32,845 nucleotides of DNA from Pelomyxa schiedti (taxonomy: Eukaryota > Evosea > Pelobiontida > Pelomyxidae): assembly GCA_020536535.1 (NCBI GenBank), contig JAHLWZ010000936.1, forward strand, positions 1 through 32,845. The letters are read 5' to 3'. Made by a program: the position numbers and the translations under genes. Positions 20,898 through 29,439 of this stretch are shown in pieces; the first letter of the stretch is position 1; each line of letters begins with the position of its first letter. The notes under the pieces were generated by a model, which was given only the letters and a program-made list of their open reading frames with translations, was not told the origin of the DNA and did not search any database.

Positions 20898-23129
20898 ATG
20901 AAGCAAGGGGCACGGCTGCGTACTGCCAACAACAGCGACAACACAGCACCACAAGGGAAGGTGGCTGGTGAGATCTCTAGGCAGATGCTGGTGTCGCGAG
21001 TGGTTTGGGACCACATCATCGAGCCTGCGCTGGTGCGCGTCCCCCTGCTTCGCGGCGAGCCTCTCGAGCTCAGGGACTGCGTGTGGGCGCTCGGGGTGGC
21101 CGATGCGCTGTTCCCGCTGGTGCCCCGCGCCTGCCGCCTCGTCGCGGGCGCGTGGGTGCGCTGCAGCGACATGTGGCACCCCGACGCGGGGGCGACGCCC
21201 ACGTCGCGGTACTTTGTGCTGAAGTGTGCGGGGGCGGCCGGGAGCGGGAGGTGTATCTTCTGGGTGCTGAGGAACAAGGGGACGAGGAACAACAGGAAGG
21301 AGTGCCTTGCCGTGCTCAGGGGACTGTGCTTGGGTACGCCTTTATTCTTTTTTGTGCCTATGCGAGTGGCTGTCATTCAACACTTTTTTTTTTTTTTTTC
21401 CCTCAAGGAGGGCACATTGAGATGGCAGAGCAGCTAGTTGAGAGTGGCGATACACCGTGGGTTGGTTGCAGTCTCCTGCGGTGGCCTGTCAATGAGTCTG
21501 ACCTGATTGATGACATCAGGGAGATGGCTCACAATGAAACGATTGGACACAGCTTGTTGTATGATGCATGCAGGGGAGGGCACCTGGATGTTGTCAAGTG
21601 GGTGATGTCGAAGTTCAATGGTGTTGGGACTGAGCCTTGGGAGCTCCCAATGCCATTTCGTGCTGCCGTCAAGTTCGCCCACTTGGATGTGGTGAAGTGG
21701 CTGGTGAATTCAACTGATGTTGTGAATGCTTGTGAAGATCAGTGCATCTATACGGATGATGAATATTGTGACTTTGATGACTTCATTTCCAGTCCAAGCC
21801 TGGAAGTTGTGAAGCTTTGCACTGAGCTGTTCTTTGGTCACAAAGAGAGAATCTCATCATCTTATGGACATTCGGTACTGACACACTTTGCAGATCACTG
21901 CTCAGAGGAAAGCTCGCTTGTGGAGGGATGCAACTGGATCATCTACCGTTTTTCAGTGACAACCCCCCCTGAGCTTTGCAAACTCACAAATGCCATGGGA
22001 TTCAAGTGGATGATATTAAGATTCTCCCTTGAACCATCACAAGGTGATCTGCGTCATGCATGTGCGGCCATTGCGGATGATGAACTCGTTAAGTGGTTGA
22101 TAATGAACTTCTTTGACCACGTCGGTGCTGTGGAACCAACCACATTCATCAGTGCATGTGGCAACATAAAAGACACTGTGTCTGTGCCACAATGCCTGTT
22201 ACCCAATGTGACACTGCCCCTCAGCTCAGATGATCTGAGGGAGTGCCTTCTTAATGCTCTTTCCTGCAACAACACAGCAATTGCAGACTGGTTGGAAATG
22301 AAATTTCATGTGATGTCTCATGTGAATGCAATTCCCAGTGTTACAGACGGAACTTTCAGGGCAATCTTCTATCACTACAGTGTTGGACTTGGGGGTTTTC
22401 AGTGGTTCCTTGACAAATGTACGATTAGCAACATCACTGAAGGGTCTGTGAATGGAGTGGTTAATGACGCTCTGGCGGGAGCAAAAATCACCCTTGCTGA
22501 GTTACTGCAGAATACATTTGATGTTCCAGACAGATTTTATTTCATGTCCAAACCTGAGCAAGTTGCAGCTGTTAAACATGCTGTTTCAGGAGGGGATCTT
22601 GCCAGAGCCAAGGAAATTGTCTCACGCAACATCTCTTTGGATGCCGTTATTGAGTGTCTGTCAACCAGTTACGATGTTCAGTCAGGGAAAGTTGTCAAGT
22701 GGTTCGTTCAACAACTTCACATGAACAAACAACAGGTCACGAGGAACGACAACAATTTGCTGAGGAGGTTGATAGAATCCAACAAAAAAGGTTGCGCCGA
22801 GTGGCTTATTCACAAATTCCATGTGACTTTGACAGAGGTATACATGGTACAACTTCACAACAACTAACTAACCCGAAAAAAAAAAAAAGGTTCTCCCCAT
22901 CCTGGAAGACAGTTCGCTTCAGCAAGTGGGAACGTGGAAGATGTTACTGCGTGTGTTTCCGGAAATCACAGGCTCGTTGGCCCTGACGTCAGGCAACTTG
23001 AGGAGCTTTGTGGTTGCATCACACCTTCACATCAATGTCTCAAAGAAGATACTGGGGCTCACAGACACAGACATTGACCCAGAAACACTTACAGCTGCCT
23101 TGTGGTTGCATGTCTGGATTATGGTATAA
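20898..23129 (+). CDS. ankyrin-repeat-type protein, three exons (paralogue of 479-2671)
   Basis: Exons 20898-21333, 21408-22837 and 22890-23129 close in phase to about 701 residues. Exon 1 encodes VSRVVWDHIIEPAL, VADALFPLVPRACRLV and RNNRKECLAVLRGLC, nearly the same as the other copy. Exon 2 has GGHLDVVKWVMSKF, FAHLDVVKWLV and many 'WLIxxF' units. Exon 3 has WKMLLRVFPEITGSLAL. The first intron ends in a run of 16 T followed by CCCTCAAG; the second ends in a run of A. An unspliced frame starting at 21005 also runs through exon 2 but gives a nonsense N-terminus, so splicing is preferred. N- and C-terminal domains are both unassigned. The gene starts 136 bp after the decarboxylase stop. Confidence 0.87.
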
Positions 23130-23175
23130 CTGACCAGAAACATGTGCTTTTTCATTTTTCTTTTCCACCACACAG

Positions 23176-23185
23176 TTTATTTATT
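23176..23185 (-). terminator. polyadenylation signal candidates on the minus strand
   Basis: Overlapping AATAAATAAA on the minus strand, about 110 nt beyond the TGA of the small Cys-rich ORF. It also lies just past the stop of the converging ankyrin-type gene. Confidence 0.45.
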
Positions 23186-23295
23186 AACAGTTGTCCATCC
23201 ATGTCCATGTCAATGCAACTGCAAAAAGAGGTTATTACAAGTCACCAACCAATGACCGCACACATACTACGGCGGATCATTCCCTTCCCATCCCA

Positions 23296-23523
23296 TCACT
23301 TCAAACAGGCAATGAAGTCGCCATCGGCCCAGAACAGGGAGTCCTCAGGGCCGCGGTACTCGAAGCAGCAGCACCTCGTCCAGGAGCCGTGGCCGGGCAG
23401 GGGCGCGCACATGGCCAGCCACGACGCGCTGCACACGAGCCCGCGAAGCACGCGGTTCCACGCCGGGCTCAGCGTGTAGCAGCACCCGTCCTCGTCCGCA
23501 ACGTGGCAACAACAGCACTGCAT
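23296..23523 (-). CDS. small cysteine-rich hypothetical protein
   Basis: A 75-codon frame with ATG at 23523. It begins MQCCCCHVADEDGCCYTL, and 13 of its 75 residues are Cys; it also contains several Trp. Third codon positions are overwhelmingly G or C, matching the GC-rich 5' ends of the multicopy families here and contrasting with the AT-rich flanks. That argues for real coding. It may be a one-exon gene ending at TGA 23296. Alternatively, a donor inside CTGAAGTGATG could splice it to a short second exon after TTTTTGCAG, extending it by about 18 codons. CC pairs suggest metal binding or palmitoylation (speculative). No family is recognised. Confidence 0.55.
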   Translation of the reverse strand: MQCCCCHVADEDGCCYTLSPAWNRVLRGLVCSASWLAMCAPLPGHGSWTRCCCFEYRGPEDSLFWADGDFIACLK

Positions 23524-23671
23524 GTCCGCGCGTGTGTCTCTGTGTGATTGATTGGGAATATTTGATTTTACCGGTTGGATCTGGTAAACGGCCTTGGTTT
23601 TGATCAAATAAACAGGAGCATTATTCAAGGAAAGCCGGTTCAAAGCCAAGGAGTAAGGGTGATTTGTGGGG

Positions 23672-24568
23672 TTATTGAGATGAACGCGATGATGGGGGGA
23701 ATTGAGTACTACCCCAGAGGGAATTCCTGAGAGCCTGCTGAGCAACCCTCGTTGATTCGAGGTGGTGGCCCCATTGGGCCAGTTGCCGGGCAAAAGAGAG
23801 GCTGGGGAAAGATGTTGCGTGCTCCCTCTGAACTGCCCTCAGGGCCGGGAGCCAGTCCATGGAGAGTGCATACATCACAAACGCGGTCACGATGGTCACA
23901 CTGCGGCTCATTCCAAGGTGACAGTGCACAAGAACTCCTCCTCTTCCTCCTCCAGCAGAGGCTTTTTGGTTGAGTGAGATTTATGGGTGGAAGGGGATTG
24001 AATATTTACCGGATGTTGAGTGCATGTAAACCGGCCTGCGGAATGGTGGTTTTGGGCTGTTTAGCATGTTTCTGGCATGCCGGTTACGCAGGACCTTGGA
24101 AATGAATTCAATAGCTGCCGGAAAGTGTTCTCCAATATTCACTGACTGATCATCACTTATCCTAGAAGGAATGTTGTTGTTAATTAATATTAATAATAAT
24201 AATTAGAAGGGGAAATTGGAAGCTACTGTATTGTTTCCACTGTGATGTTTCTTGGGAAACGTGAGCGAAAATCGGGATAATTAACCAGCTCCAGTACTGA
24301 TAGCACGTGGCTGATCCCAAGGGACTCTAGTACCTAGCTCTGTTAGCTTTGTGTTTTATTTGTTCCGTACAAATTCATGTATTAAATTATAATAAACAGC
24401 GTGAACCTTGGTGTCAAAGGCACCCTCCAGGTCGCTGATGTAAAGTCCGTCAAGAATGCAGCTAATTGTGTGTGTTTGTGCTGGGATCCACCTGTTGGTA
24501 TCACGGTCAAACTTAAAGTGCTCATGGAAGTGTGGTGGCTCGATGAGTTCGGGCATTACAGTCTCCAT
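23672..24568 (-). CDS. dual-specificity protein phosphatase, copy A
   Basis: Four exons (24568-24407, 24324-24227, 24161-24010, 23961-23672) give 233 residues. DSP family landmarks: LDGLYISDLEGAFDTK, LGISHVLSVLE, the general-acid region ISDDQSVNIGEHFPAAIEFI, and the P-loop VHCHLGMSRS (HCX5R, with Cys and Arg in place). The family dephosphorylates phospho-Tyr and phospho-Ser/Thr, often on MAP kinases. After the P-loop comes VTAFVMYALSMDWLPAL and the QLAQWGHHLE helix. The first in-frame ATG is at 24568, matching the start of copy B (METV against MEAV). A Gly/Arg-rich patch (AGGGRGG) directly precedes the catalytic strand. No targeting or membrane segment is seen; likely cytosolic or nuclear. 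Confidence 0.88.
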
Positions 24569-25407
24569 CACTATCAGAACTAAGTTATCAGCAAATTCTT
24601 TTTCGTGTCGGGAAATGCGTTCTTTAGTATAAAGAGCAAATACGGCTATTGGTTTAACATGTCTAATGCAGGAAAAGAAGTAGAGATACAAGTGAAATTG
24701 CACTGTTACTGTACATTTAAGTGCTGTGAAAAAATACTCCCCTAAAAGAAGGGATCAACTATTTCAAAACGAGCCACCTGGTCACTTTCGACCAAAAAAG
24801 CATCACCGAGCTCGGTGGGTAGCGTGGGAACACTTCTGCTCCACAGTTTCACGCGCTACTCCCTTATGGGAGTCGACAATCGACAACACGGTGCAGGAAA
24901 AGCGTCACGGATTACGATGTTCAGTTCCTTGAAACAGGGTCATTTTATTTGAAATCACAAATAAAACCAAAACCAACAAAAATTGCCAGAGTCACCTTCA
25001 CATAGTGATCATCCATCATCCTTCAGTTGTGTCAGTGTGCAGGTGTTGTGGCTTCTGGCTGTGGTTTGGAACAGTTGGTGATGATGTGGCCCTATTGTTA
25101 TTCAGGAGTACTGGTTGGGACCGGGATTGTGCTGAGTGTGGTCGGGAGTGCAATGAAGATGGAGAAGAGGAACTACCCCAGAGAGAATTCCTGAGAGCCT
25201 GCTGAGCAATCCTCGTTGATTCGAGGTGGTGGCCCCATTGGGCCAGTTGCCGGGCGAATGAGAGGCTGGGGAAAGATGTTGGGTGCTCCCTCTGAACTGC
25301 CCTCAGGGCCGGGAGCCAGTCCATGGAGAGTGCATACATCACAAACGCGGTCACGATGGTCACACTGCGGCTCATTCCAAGGTGACAGTGCACAAGAACT
25401 CCTCCTC
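23708..25407 (-). repeat. 236-bp near-identical direct repeat, catalytic exons of two phosphatase genes
   Basis: Bases 23708-23943 and 25172-25407 differ at only 5 of 236 positions by my count. The other exons of the two genes are clearly divergent at both DNA and protein level. The identical block covers the P-loop and everything after it up to near the C-terminus. Confidence 0.88.
24569..25015. other. intergenic between the two phosphatase genes
   Basis: 447 bp holding the promoter of copy A and the 3' end of copy B. The frame of copy A stays open upstream of its ATG to about 24703, without another ATG. A TTTATT at 24944-24949 gives AATAAA on the minus strand, 67 nt past the copy B stop, and is the likely polyadenylation signal. 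Confidence 0.5.
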
Positions 25408-26058
25408 CAGTGGTACAGGGATTGTTGTTGCTGTAATTGGAATGAACTATGTAGTCCGTGGGAGGAGATGGAGAATTTGATGATGCGGTGGTGTTGGCAG
25501 TGGTGCAAGTGGTAAGGGGGAGAGAGGGCTGCTGTACTTGTAATTGTGGGAGGGAATGGATTGAATTCGGAACCTTGTGCCTGTTTTTTCGCGTGTGCCG
25601 GTCGCGAAGCGCCTTGGAAATGAAGTCAATAGCTGCCGGAAAGTATTGTACAATGTTCACAGATGGATCGTCTGGAATCCTTGGGGGAAGTAAATACGGA
25701 ATTATTAATACAACGAGGGGAAAAACGTTTACTGAATTGTTTGAAGTGTTACGCCGCATGGAAACCGCGAAGGAAAATCGGCAATACCCTCGGTTTGCAA
25801 CACTGAAAGGACGTGAGTAATCCCGAGTGCTTCCAGCAGCTGTCATCGCTAATTAGCAAACCCGAATGTTTGTTTATTGCGGGAGTGAAAAGTAACCTGT
25901 GTGTCGAACGCGCCTTCAAGGTCGCCAATGTAAAGTCCAGCAAGTACGCAGTCGACGGTGTGGGTCTTGGCTGGTGCCCACCTTTTAGTTATGGGATCCA
26001 ATTTGAAGTAGTCGTGGAGCCTCGGTGGGACAATCAGTTCTTGTCTCACCGCTTCCAT
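25016..26058 (-). CDS. dual-specificity protein phosphatase, copy B
   Basis: Three exons (26058-25897, 25839-25733, 25679-25016) give 310 residues. Landmarks are LAGLYIGDLEGAFDTQ, LGITHVLSVLQTEG, IPDDPSVNIVQYFPAAIDFI and VHCHLGMSRS. Compared with copy A, the intron before the P-loop is absent. In its place the protein carries a longer Gln/Thr/Ser/Asn-rich linker of about 55 residues, and it has a longer Ser/Asn/His-rich C-terminal tail. A TAA four codons upstream fixes the start at the ATG at 26058. The catalytic half is almost identical at DNA level to copy A, whereas the N-terminal half is only moderately similar. Confidence 0.88.
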
Positions 26059-26852
26059 TTCGTACTCTTAAGCTGTCACCAATTTGCTGAGTATGATGAT
26101 ACTCACCAAAAGTTGGTTTGTGATTGTATTGTTAGTTGAAAAGCTGCTTACTCCAAATGGAGAAGCAGTATTTGTGGCTTCTATACGGGGGCGCTGAACA
26201 TTAGATAGAACGAAATCCACGGTCACCAGATAGAAGTTCTGGAACAAACCAAAGCGGAGAAGGTGAAACGTCTTGCTTGGGTGGATTGCTCCATGCAACA
26301 ACAAAACGTAACACCACAAGCGAAGTTTCAAAGGTTAAATGTTCGATCACCTCTTACGTAAGAGATGATCGAGATAGGGATACATCCGTTTCAAAAAGAT
26401 ACAGGGCAAAAAAGTGAGTGACGCGGTCCTTGTGTTTTGTTTGGTTAACAACAAAAAAAAAAAAAAACGAAGCTATGAAGGCCCTTAAGGAATATGTTAT
26501 ACATTTGCTTTGACGTTAAAGCTTATTGACCCGCTAGTAAATCAATAACTCACTCCCCTAAGACTAAACCAAGCTCTGCCAGTGAACTTACTAATACTCC
26601 AACACAGCAACAAACGCACCAACAACTCCCTTCATTTTGCCTCTAACAAAACCAAACAACAACCCCAAAGAAAACTCTCTGACAGAACCAAAATCAATGA
26701 TTCAAAAATGAACAAAAATCATTCTGATCAACACACAGAAGAACACAAGATTCAGTGCCAACACTGAAGTGGGCTCCCAACTGACACACAATCAACAGCC
26801 ACAACAACAAAACAAGTCCTATCGACGCCATCGTCAATTGTCGCTGCAGGCG
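26059..26852. promoter_or_regulatory. 794-bp divergent region between phosphatase copy B and the F-box-like gene
   Basis: No supported gene. It contains a 30-bp near-palindrome (26343-26372), a run of A at 26452-26466 and, from about 26590, a CAA/ACA-rich leader typical of the plus-strand 5' UTRs in this window. An ATG at 26708 opens only a 19-codon frame (MNKNHSDQHTEEHKIQ); it could be a first exon of the next gene or an upstream ORF. Confidence 0.45.
26343..26372. repeat. 30-bp near-perfect palindrome
   Basis: TCGATCACCTCTTAC is followed directly by GTAAGAGATGATCGA. The arms pair at every position except one, and the centre is TACGTA. It lies about 285 bp upstream of phosphatase copy B and about 480 bp upstream of the F-box-like gene. 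Confidence 0.85.
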
Positions 26853-27913
26853 ATGCCATCATTATCTACACTTTTTGGAGCCGAGTGTGACCAAGTGTGG
26901 GTCGTGAGAGCGGCTTCATTCTTGGATGTCACTTCACTGTGCTCGTATGCGTTATCAGTTGGTTACTAACAAAAACCGGAAAAAACCGTGTATACGTGCA
27001 GGTGCTTTCGTGTCTGTAAGAAGTGGAAGGAATGGTTCGATGTTAATAGGGAGTCATTGTTTGAATCCGCTTTCAAAATGAGGTAAGTACTTGATTGCCG
27101 AGGTTACGGCCCTGACCTTTTTCTTACAGTTTTCCCAAGTGGACCGCAGTCGGGTTGGACCACACCAAACTCATGTACGGAAATGACCTATGTGGGTCTT
27201 GGTATGCCCTGTGCAAATTGGTAAGAACGCTTGTTTATTTTTCCCTCTCTCATTCCCGGCTTAGAGATACGTAATGGAAAAATATCTTCCCGAACGCTCT
27301 TCGTCCCTACTGGCACCAAGCTCTTTGGACGGGCCTACATTTTGGGACTGTACACTACGCGTTTTAGTTTGGAATAGTATCCTTGCCGCACAGCTCCGCG
27401 ACGATTGCATAGGTCAAGTTATATTATTTGGTTACATTAAAATAGAAGTATCTCTAAGAACAAAAACGAAAAACCAACAAAAAAACAGTTCTGGGACACA
27501 TACTGGAGATTGGGACAATGCGGAACCAGTGGACCAGGACCGTGGACCAGTTATACATGCGTGAGCTTCCATCACTGTCATTATGGGAGGAGTACGCACG
27601 GCGCGGTCCCATCACCCCCACAATCACGCAGTGGCTGGTCGACGCCTGCCACTTCTGCGGCAGCGGCCTAGCTCTTGGGCGGTTCCTCAACCGCCACCCC
27701 GAGTCTATCCCCCACGCCCGCGAGATTATGGGAACCCTCACAACCACAGAGGGAGCACAACAACAGACACCAACAACGTCCACAACCACAACAGAAGCAA
27801 CTGCAACAACCACGAATAGTGATTCACAACCGGGGAGTGACATCACTGCACACAGCAAAGTGACATTCCTACGTGGCATTTTGGATCAAATCCAAGAAGG
27901 CACCAGGCTCTAA
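26853..27913 (+). CDS. F-box-like protein
   Basis: Exons 26853-26938, 27002-27082, 27130-27220, 27265-27412 and 27489-27913 join in phase to about 276 residues. Joining exons 1 and 2 creates ASFLDVTSLCFRVCKKWKEW near residue 20. This is the end of an F-box (helix, then R-V-C-x-x-W), the motif that binds SKP1 in SCF ubiquitin ligases. The middle part (FPKWTAVGLDHTKLMYG, GSWYALCKL, YLPER) and the C-terminal part (WEEYARRGPITPTITQWL, GLALGRFLNRHPE) are unassigned and could recognise substrates. Near the end there is a Thr/Gln-rich run. The first in-frame ATG is 26853; a leader exon upstream is possible. An AATAAA follows at 27947. Confidence 0.68.
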
Positions 27914-27946
27914 AGATTGTGGTGGGAATAACCAGCGGGAGAAGAA

Positions 27947-27952
27947 AATAAA
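27947..27952 (+). terminator. AATAAA polyadenylation signal
   Basis: Canonical hexamer 34 nt after the stop of the F-box-like gene, on the same strand. Confidence 0.6.
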
Positions 27953-27991
27953 CAAGTAATTTCATGTCTATTTTATTACTTCAACAACAGG

Positions 27992-28207
27992 ATGTGTGAC
28001 TTGGTCTCCCATTGTGACGCTTCTGGTCATAGTGCCCACAATGAGAATCATTGTGCGTCCTTCAAAGAGGAACAGCAACGTCCCAGAATCACAACATCAT
28101 ACACGTCTTTTTTTTTCGTTTTTGTGCAGGATGGGGACAATCAGCAGGGCAATACTGTCACACTCCTCCGATCGTCCTACTACTTCGAACGTTTGACAAC
28201 TGAGTGA
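27992..28207 (+). CDS. doubtful small ORF
   Basis: An ATG-started frame of 71 codons (MCDLVSHCDASGHSAHNENH onwards) with an AATAAA about 34 nt after its stop (28241-28246). The sequence from 28108 to 28130 looks like the end of an intron (a T run, then GTGCAG). The minus strand carries an equally plausible small frame starting at 28230 (MKWQRVWHLSLSCQTFEVV onwards) and an AATAAA near 27975. I cannot decide between a small plus-strand gene, a small minus-strand gene and UTR. No family is recognised. Confidence 0.25.
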   Translation: MCDLVSHCDASGHSAHNENHCASFKEEQQRPRITTSYTSFFFVFVQDGDNQQGNTVTLLRSSYYFERLTTE

Positions 28208-29439
28208 CAGGTGCCAAACACGCTGCCATTTCATTTTTTTTTAATAAAAAACGAGATCCCCCTGGGCACACAACGAAGCCGTTCCACGACGACCCACGTC
28301 CGGTGATAAGGAAGCAAGGAGGAACGAGGTGTGTGATGACCCTCACATCTGATGATGATGTGAGGGTCTCTCAGAAACATCTGATGTGGGGGTAGTGGTT
28401 GTTGCGGTGGCCAGTGTGAGGTGCTTCAAATCTCGTTACCCCGACTTCAGGAATCCACGCGTTTGGATTATCGTATTGAACAACAACTGCTTCAAAAATA
28501 ACCATGGCTAAGATAGTTTCCAATTCTTTTTTTTAATTAACTTCGGAATCTTGGTCGTGTTGTCTTGCCTCCGTTCATTTGACTGAGAACACCTCAGGAT
28601 TATATTTACAGAGTAGATTGATTATCCATATTGATTAGATTCTATCCTTTATCTTGACTGTATCGATTACAGAGTATATTCTATACTCTGTATATCCTGG
28701 TTGGTAATAGATTTATCTTATACATTACGTTTATTTTAGATTCTATCCTTTATCTTGACTGTATAGAATACATCCTGGTTTTAACTATCTTGTACAAGAC
28801 TTGCGGCCAGTGCTGCTCTTGCTGCTGTGCTCGATCACTTATGTGATTTCCAACCACCAGCCACCACTTGTTGTTTGTTGTGCTGCTTGCTGTATGTCTC
28901 TCACGACACGACACCACCCGCCTGTGTCTGTCTGTCTTCTGTCTTGTGTGCTTTTTTTTTACTTATTTTTGTGTGTCATAAGATCAAACATAACAAGGGC
29001 AAAATTGTGTCTTGGGAAAAGCAAATTTTTGGCTCATTTTTTTCCCAGAGGCGCAGCCGCTCTTGAGTTCCCGAATTCCCTGAATCGCTCAGCGACCTCG
29101 GAACGAAGACCTAGAACCGATTCGGCCATTCCATTGGATTCCCGAGCACCCTCCAACCCACAACAAGTCTGATTGCAGATCAGCGTAGAAACGAAAAACA
29201 ATAATTTTGGGAGTAAAGGGGGGGAATGCGGGGACTGTGGGGGCTTGTGCGGTCAGCGTCCTCTGACCAACTTATGGTTTTGTGTTCATTAAATTGATGA
29301 CGTCGTTGTTGCTCTTTTTTTTTGTTTTTTTTTCCCCGTCTTATCGTATCGTTCTGCTGAATTAAATGAAGAAGTTATATAACATTATTTTTCTGGCATT
29401 TACCCCTTTTTTTGTTTTTGGGGGGAAATTATTATATAG
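28208..29439. other. long intergenic or 5' region with repeats and a candidate upstream exon
   Basis: 28400-28800 is AT-rich and holds a direct repeat and a hairpin. From 29054 to about 29166 there is a coding-like frame beginning after TTTTTTTCCCAG (GAAALEFPNSLNRSATSE, later DSRAPSNPQQ). It could be an early exon of the Rogdi-like gene, joined to 29440 by an intron of about 270 nt. A further in-frame ATG at 28894 (MSLTTRHHPPV) could be the start, but the hydrophobic stretch after it looks like intron. Confidence 0.4.
28636..28764. repeat. 28-bp direct repeat, 101 bp apart, flanking a 10-bp-arm hairpin
   Basis: 28636-28663 and 28737-28764 are identical over 28 nt (TAGATTCTATCCTTTATCTT, continuing GACTGTAT). 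Between them, 28669-28678 (ACAGAGTATA) and 28682-28691 (TATACTCTGT) are perfect inverted repeats around a TTC loop. Confidence 0.85.

Noticed and set aside
21005-22867. A 620-codon unspliced plus-strand frame
   Set aside because: Its first 140 codons are an out-of-frame reading of exon 1. Splicing a 74-nt intron restores an N-terminus matching the other ankyrin-type copy.
28801-28990. Hydrophobic, Cys-rich N-terminus resembling a signal peptide
   Set aside because: There is no ATG at the frame's start, and the hydrophobicity comes from T-rich sequence that looks like intron or leader.
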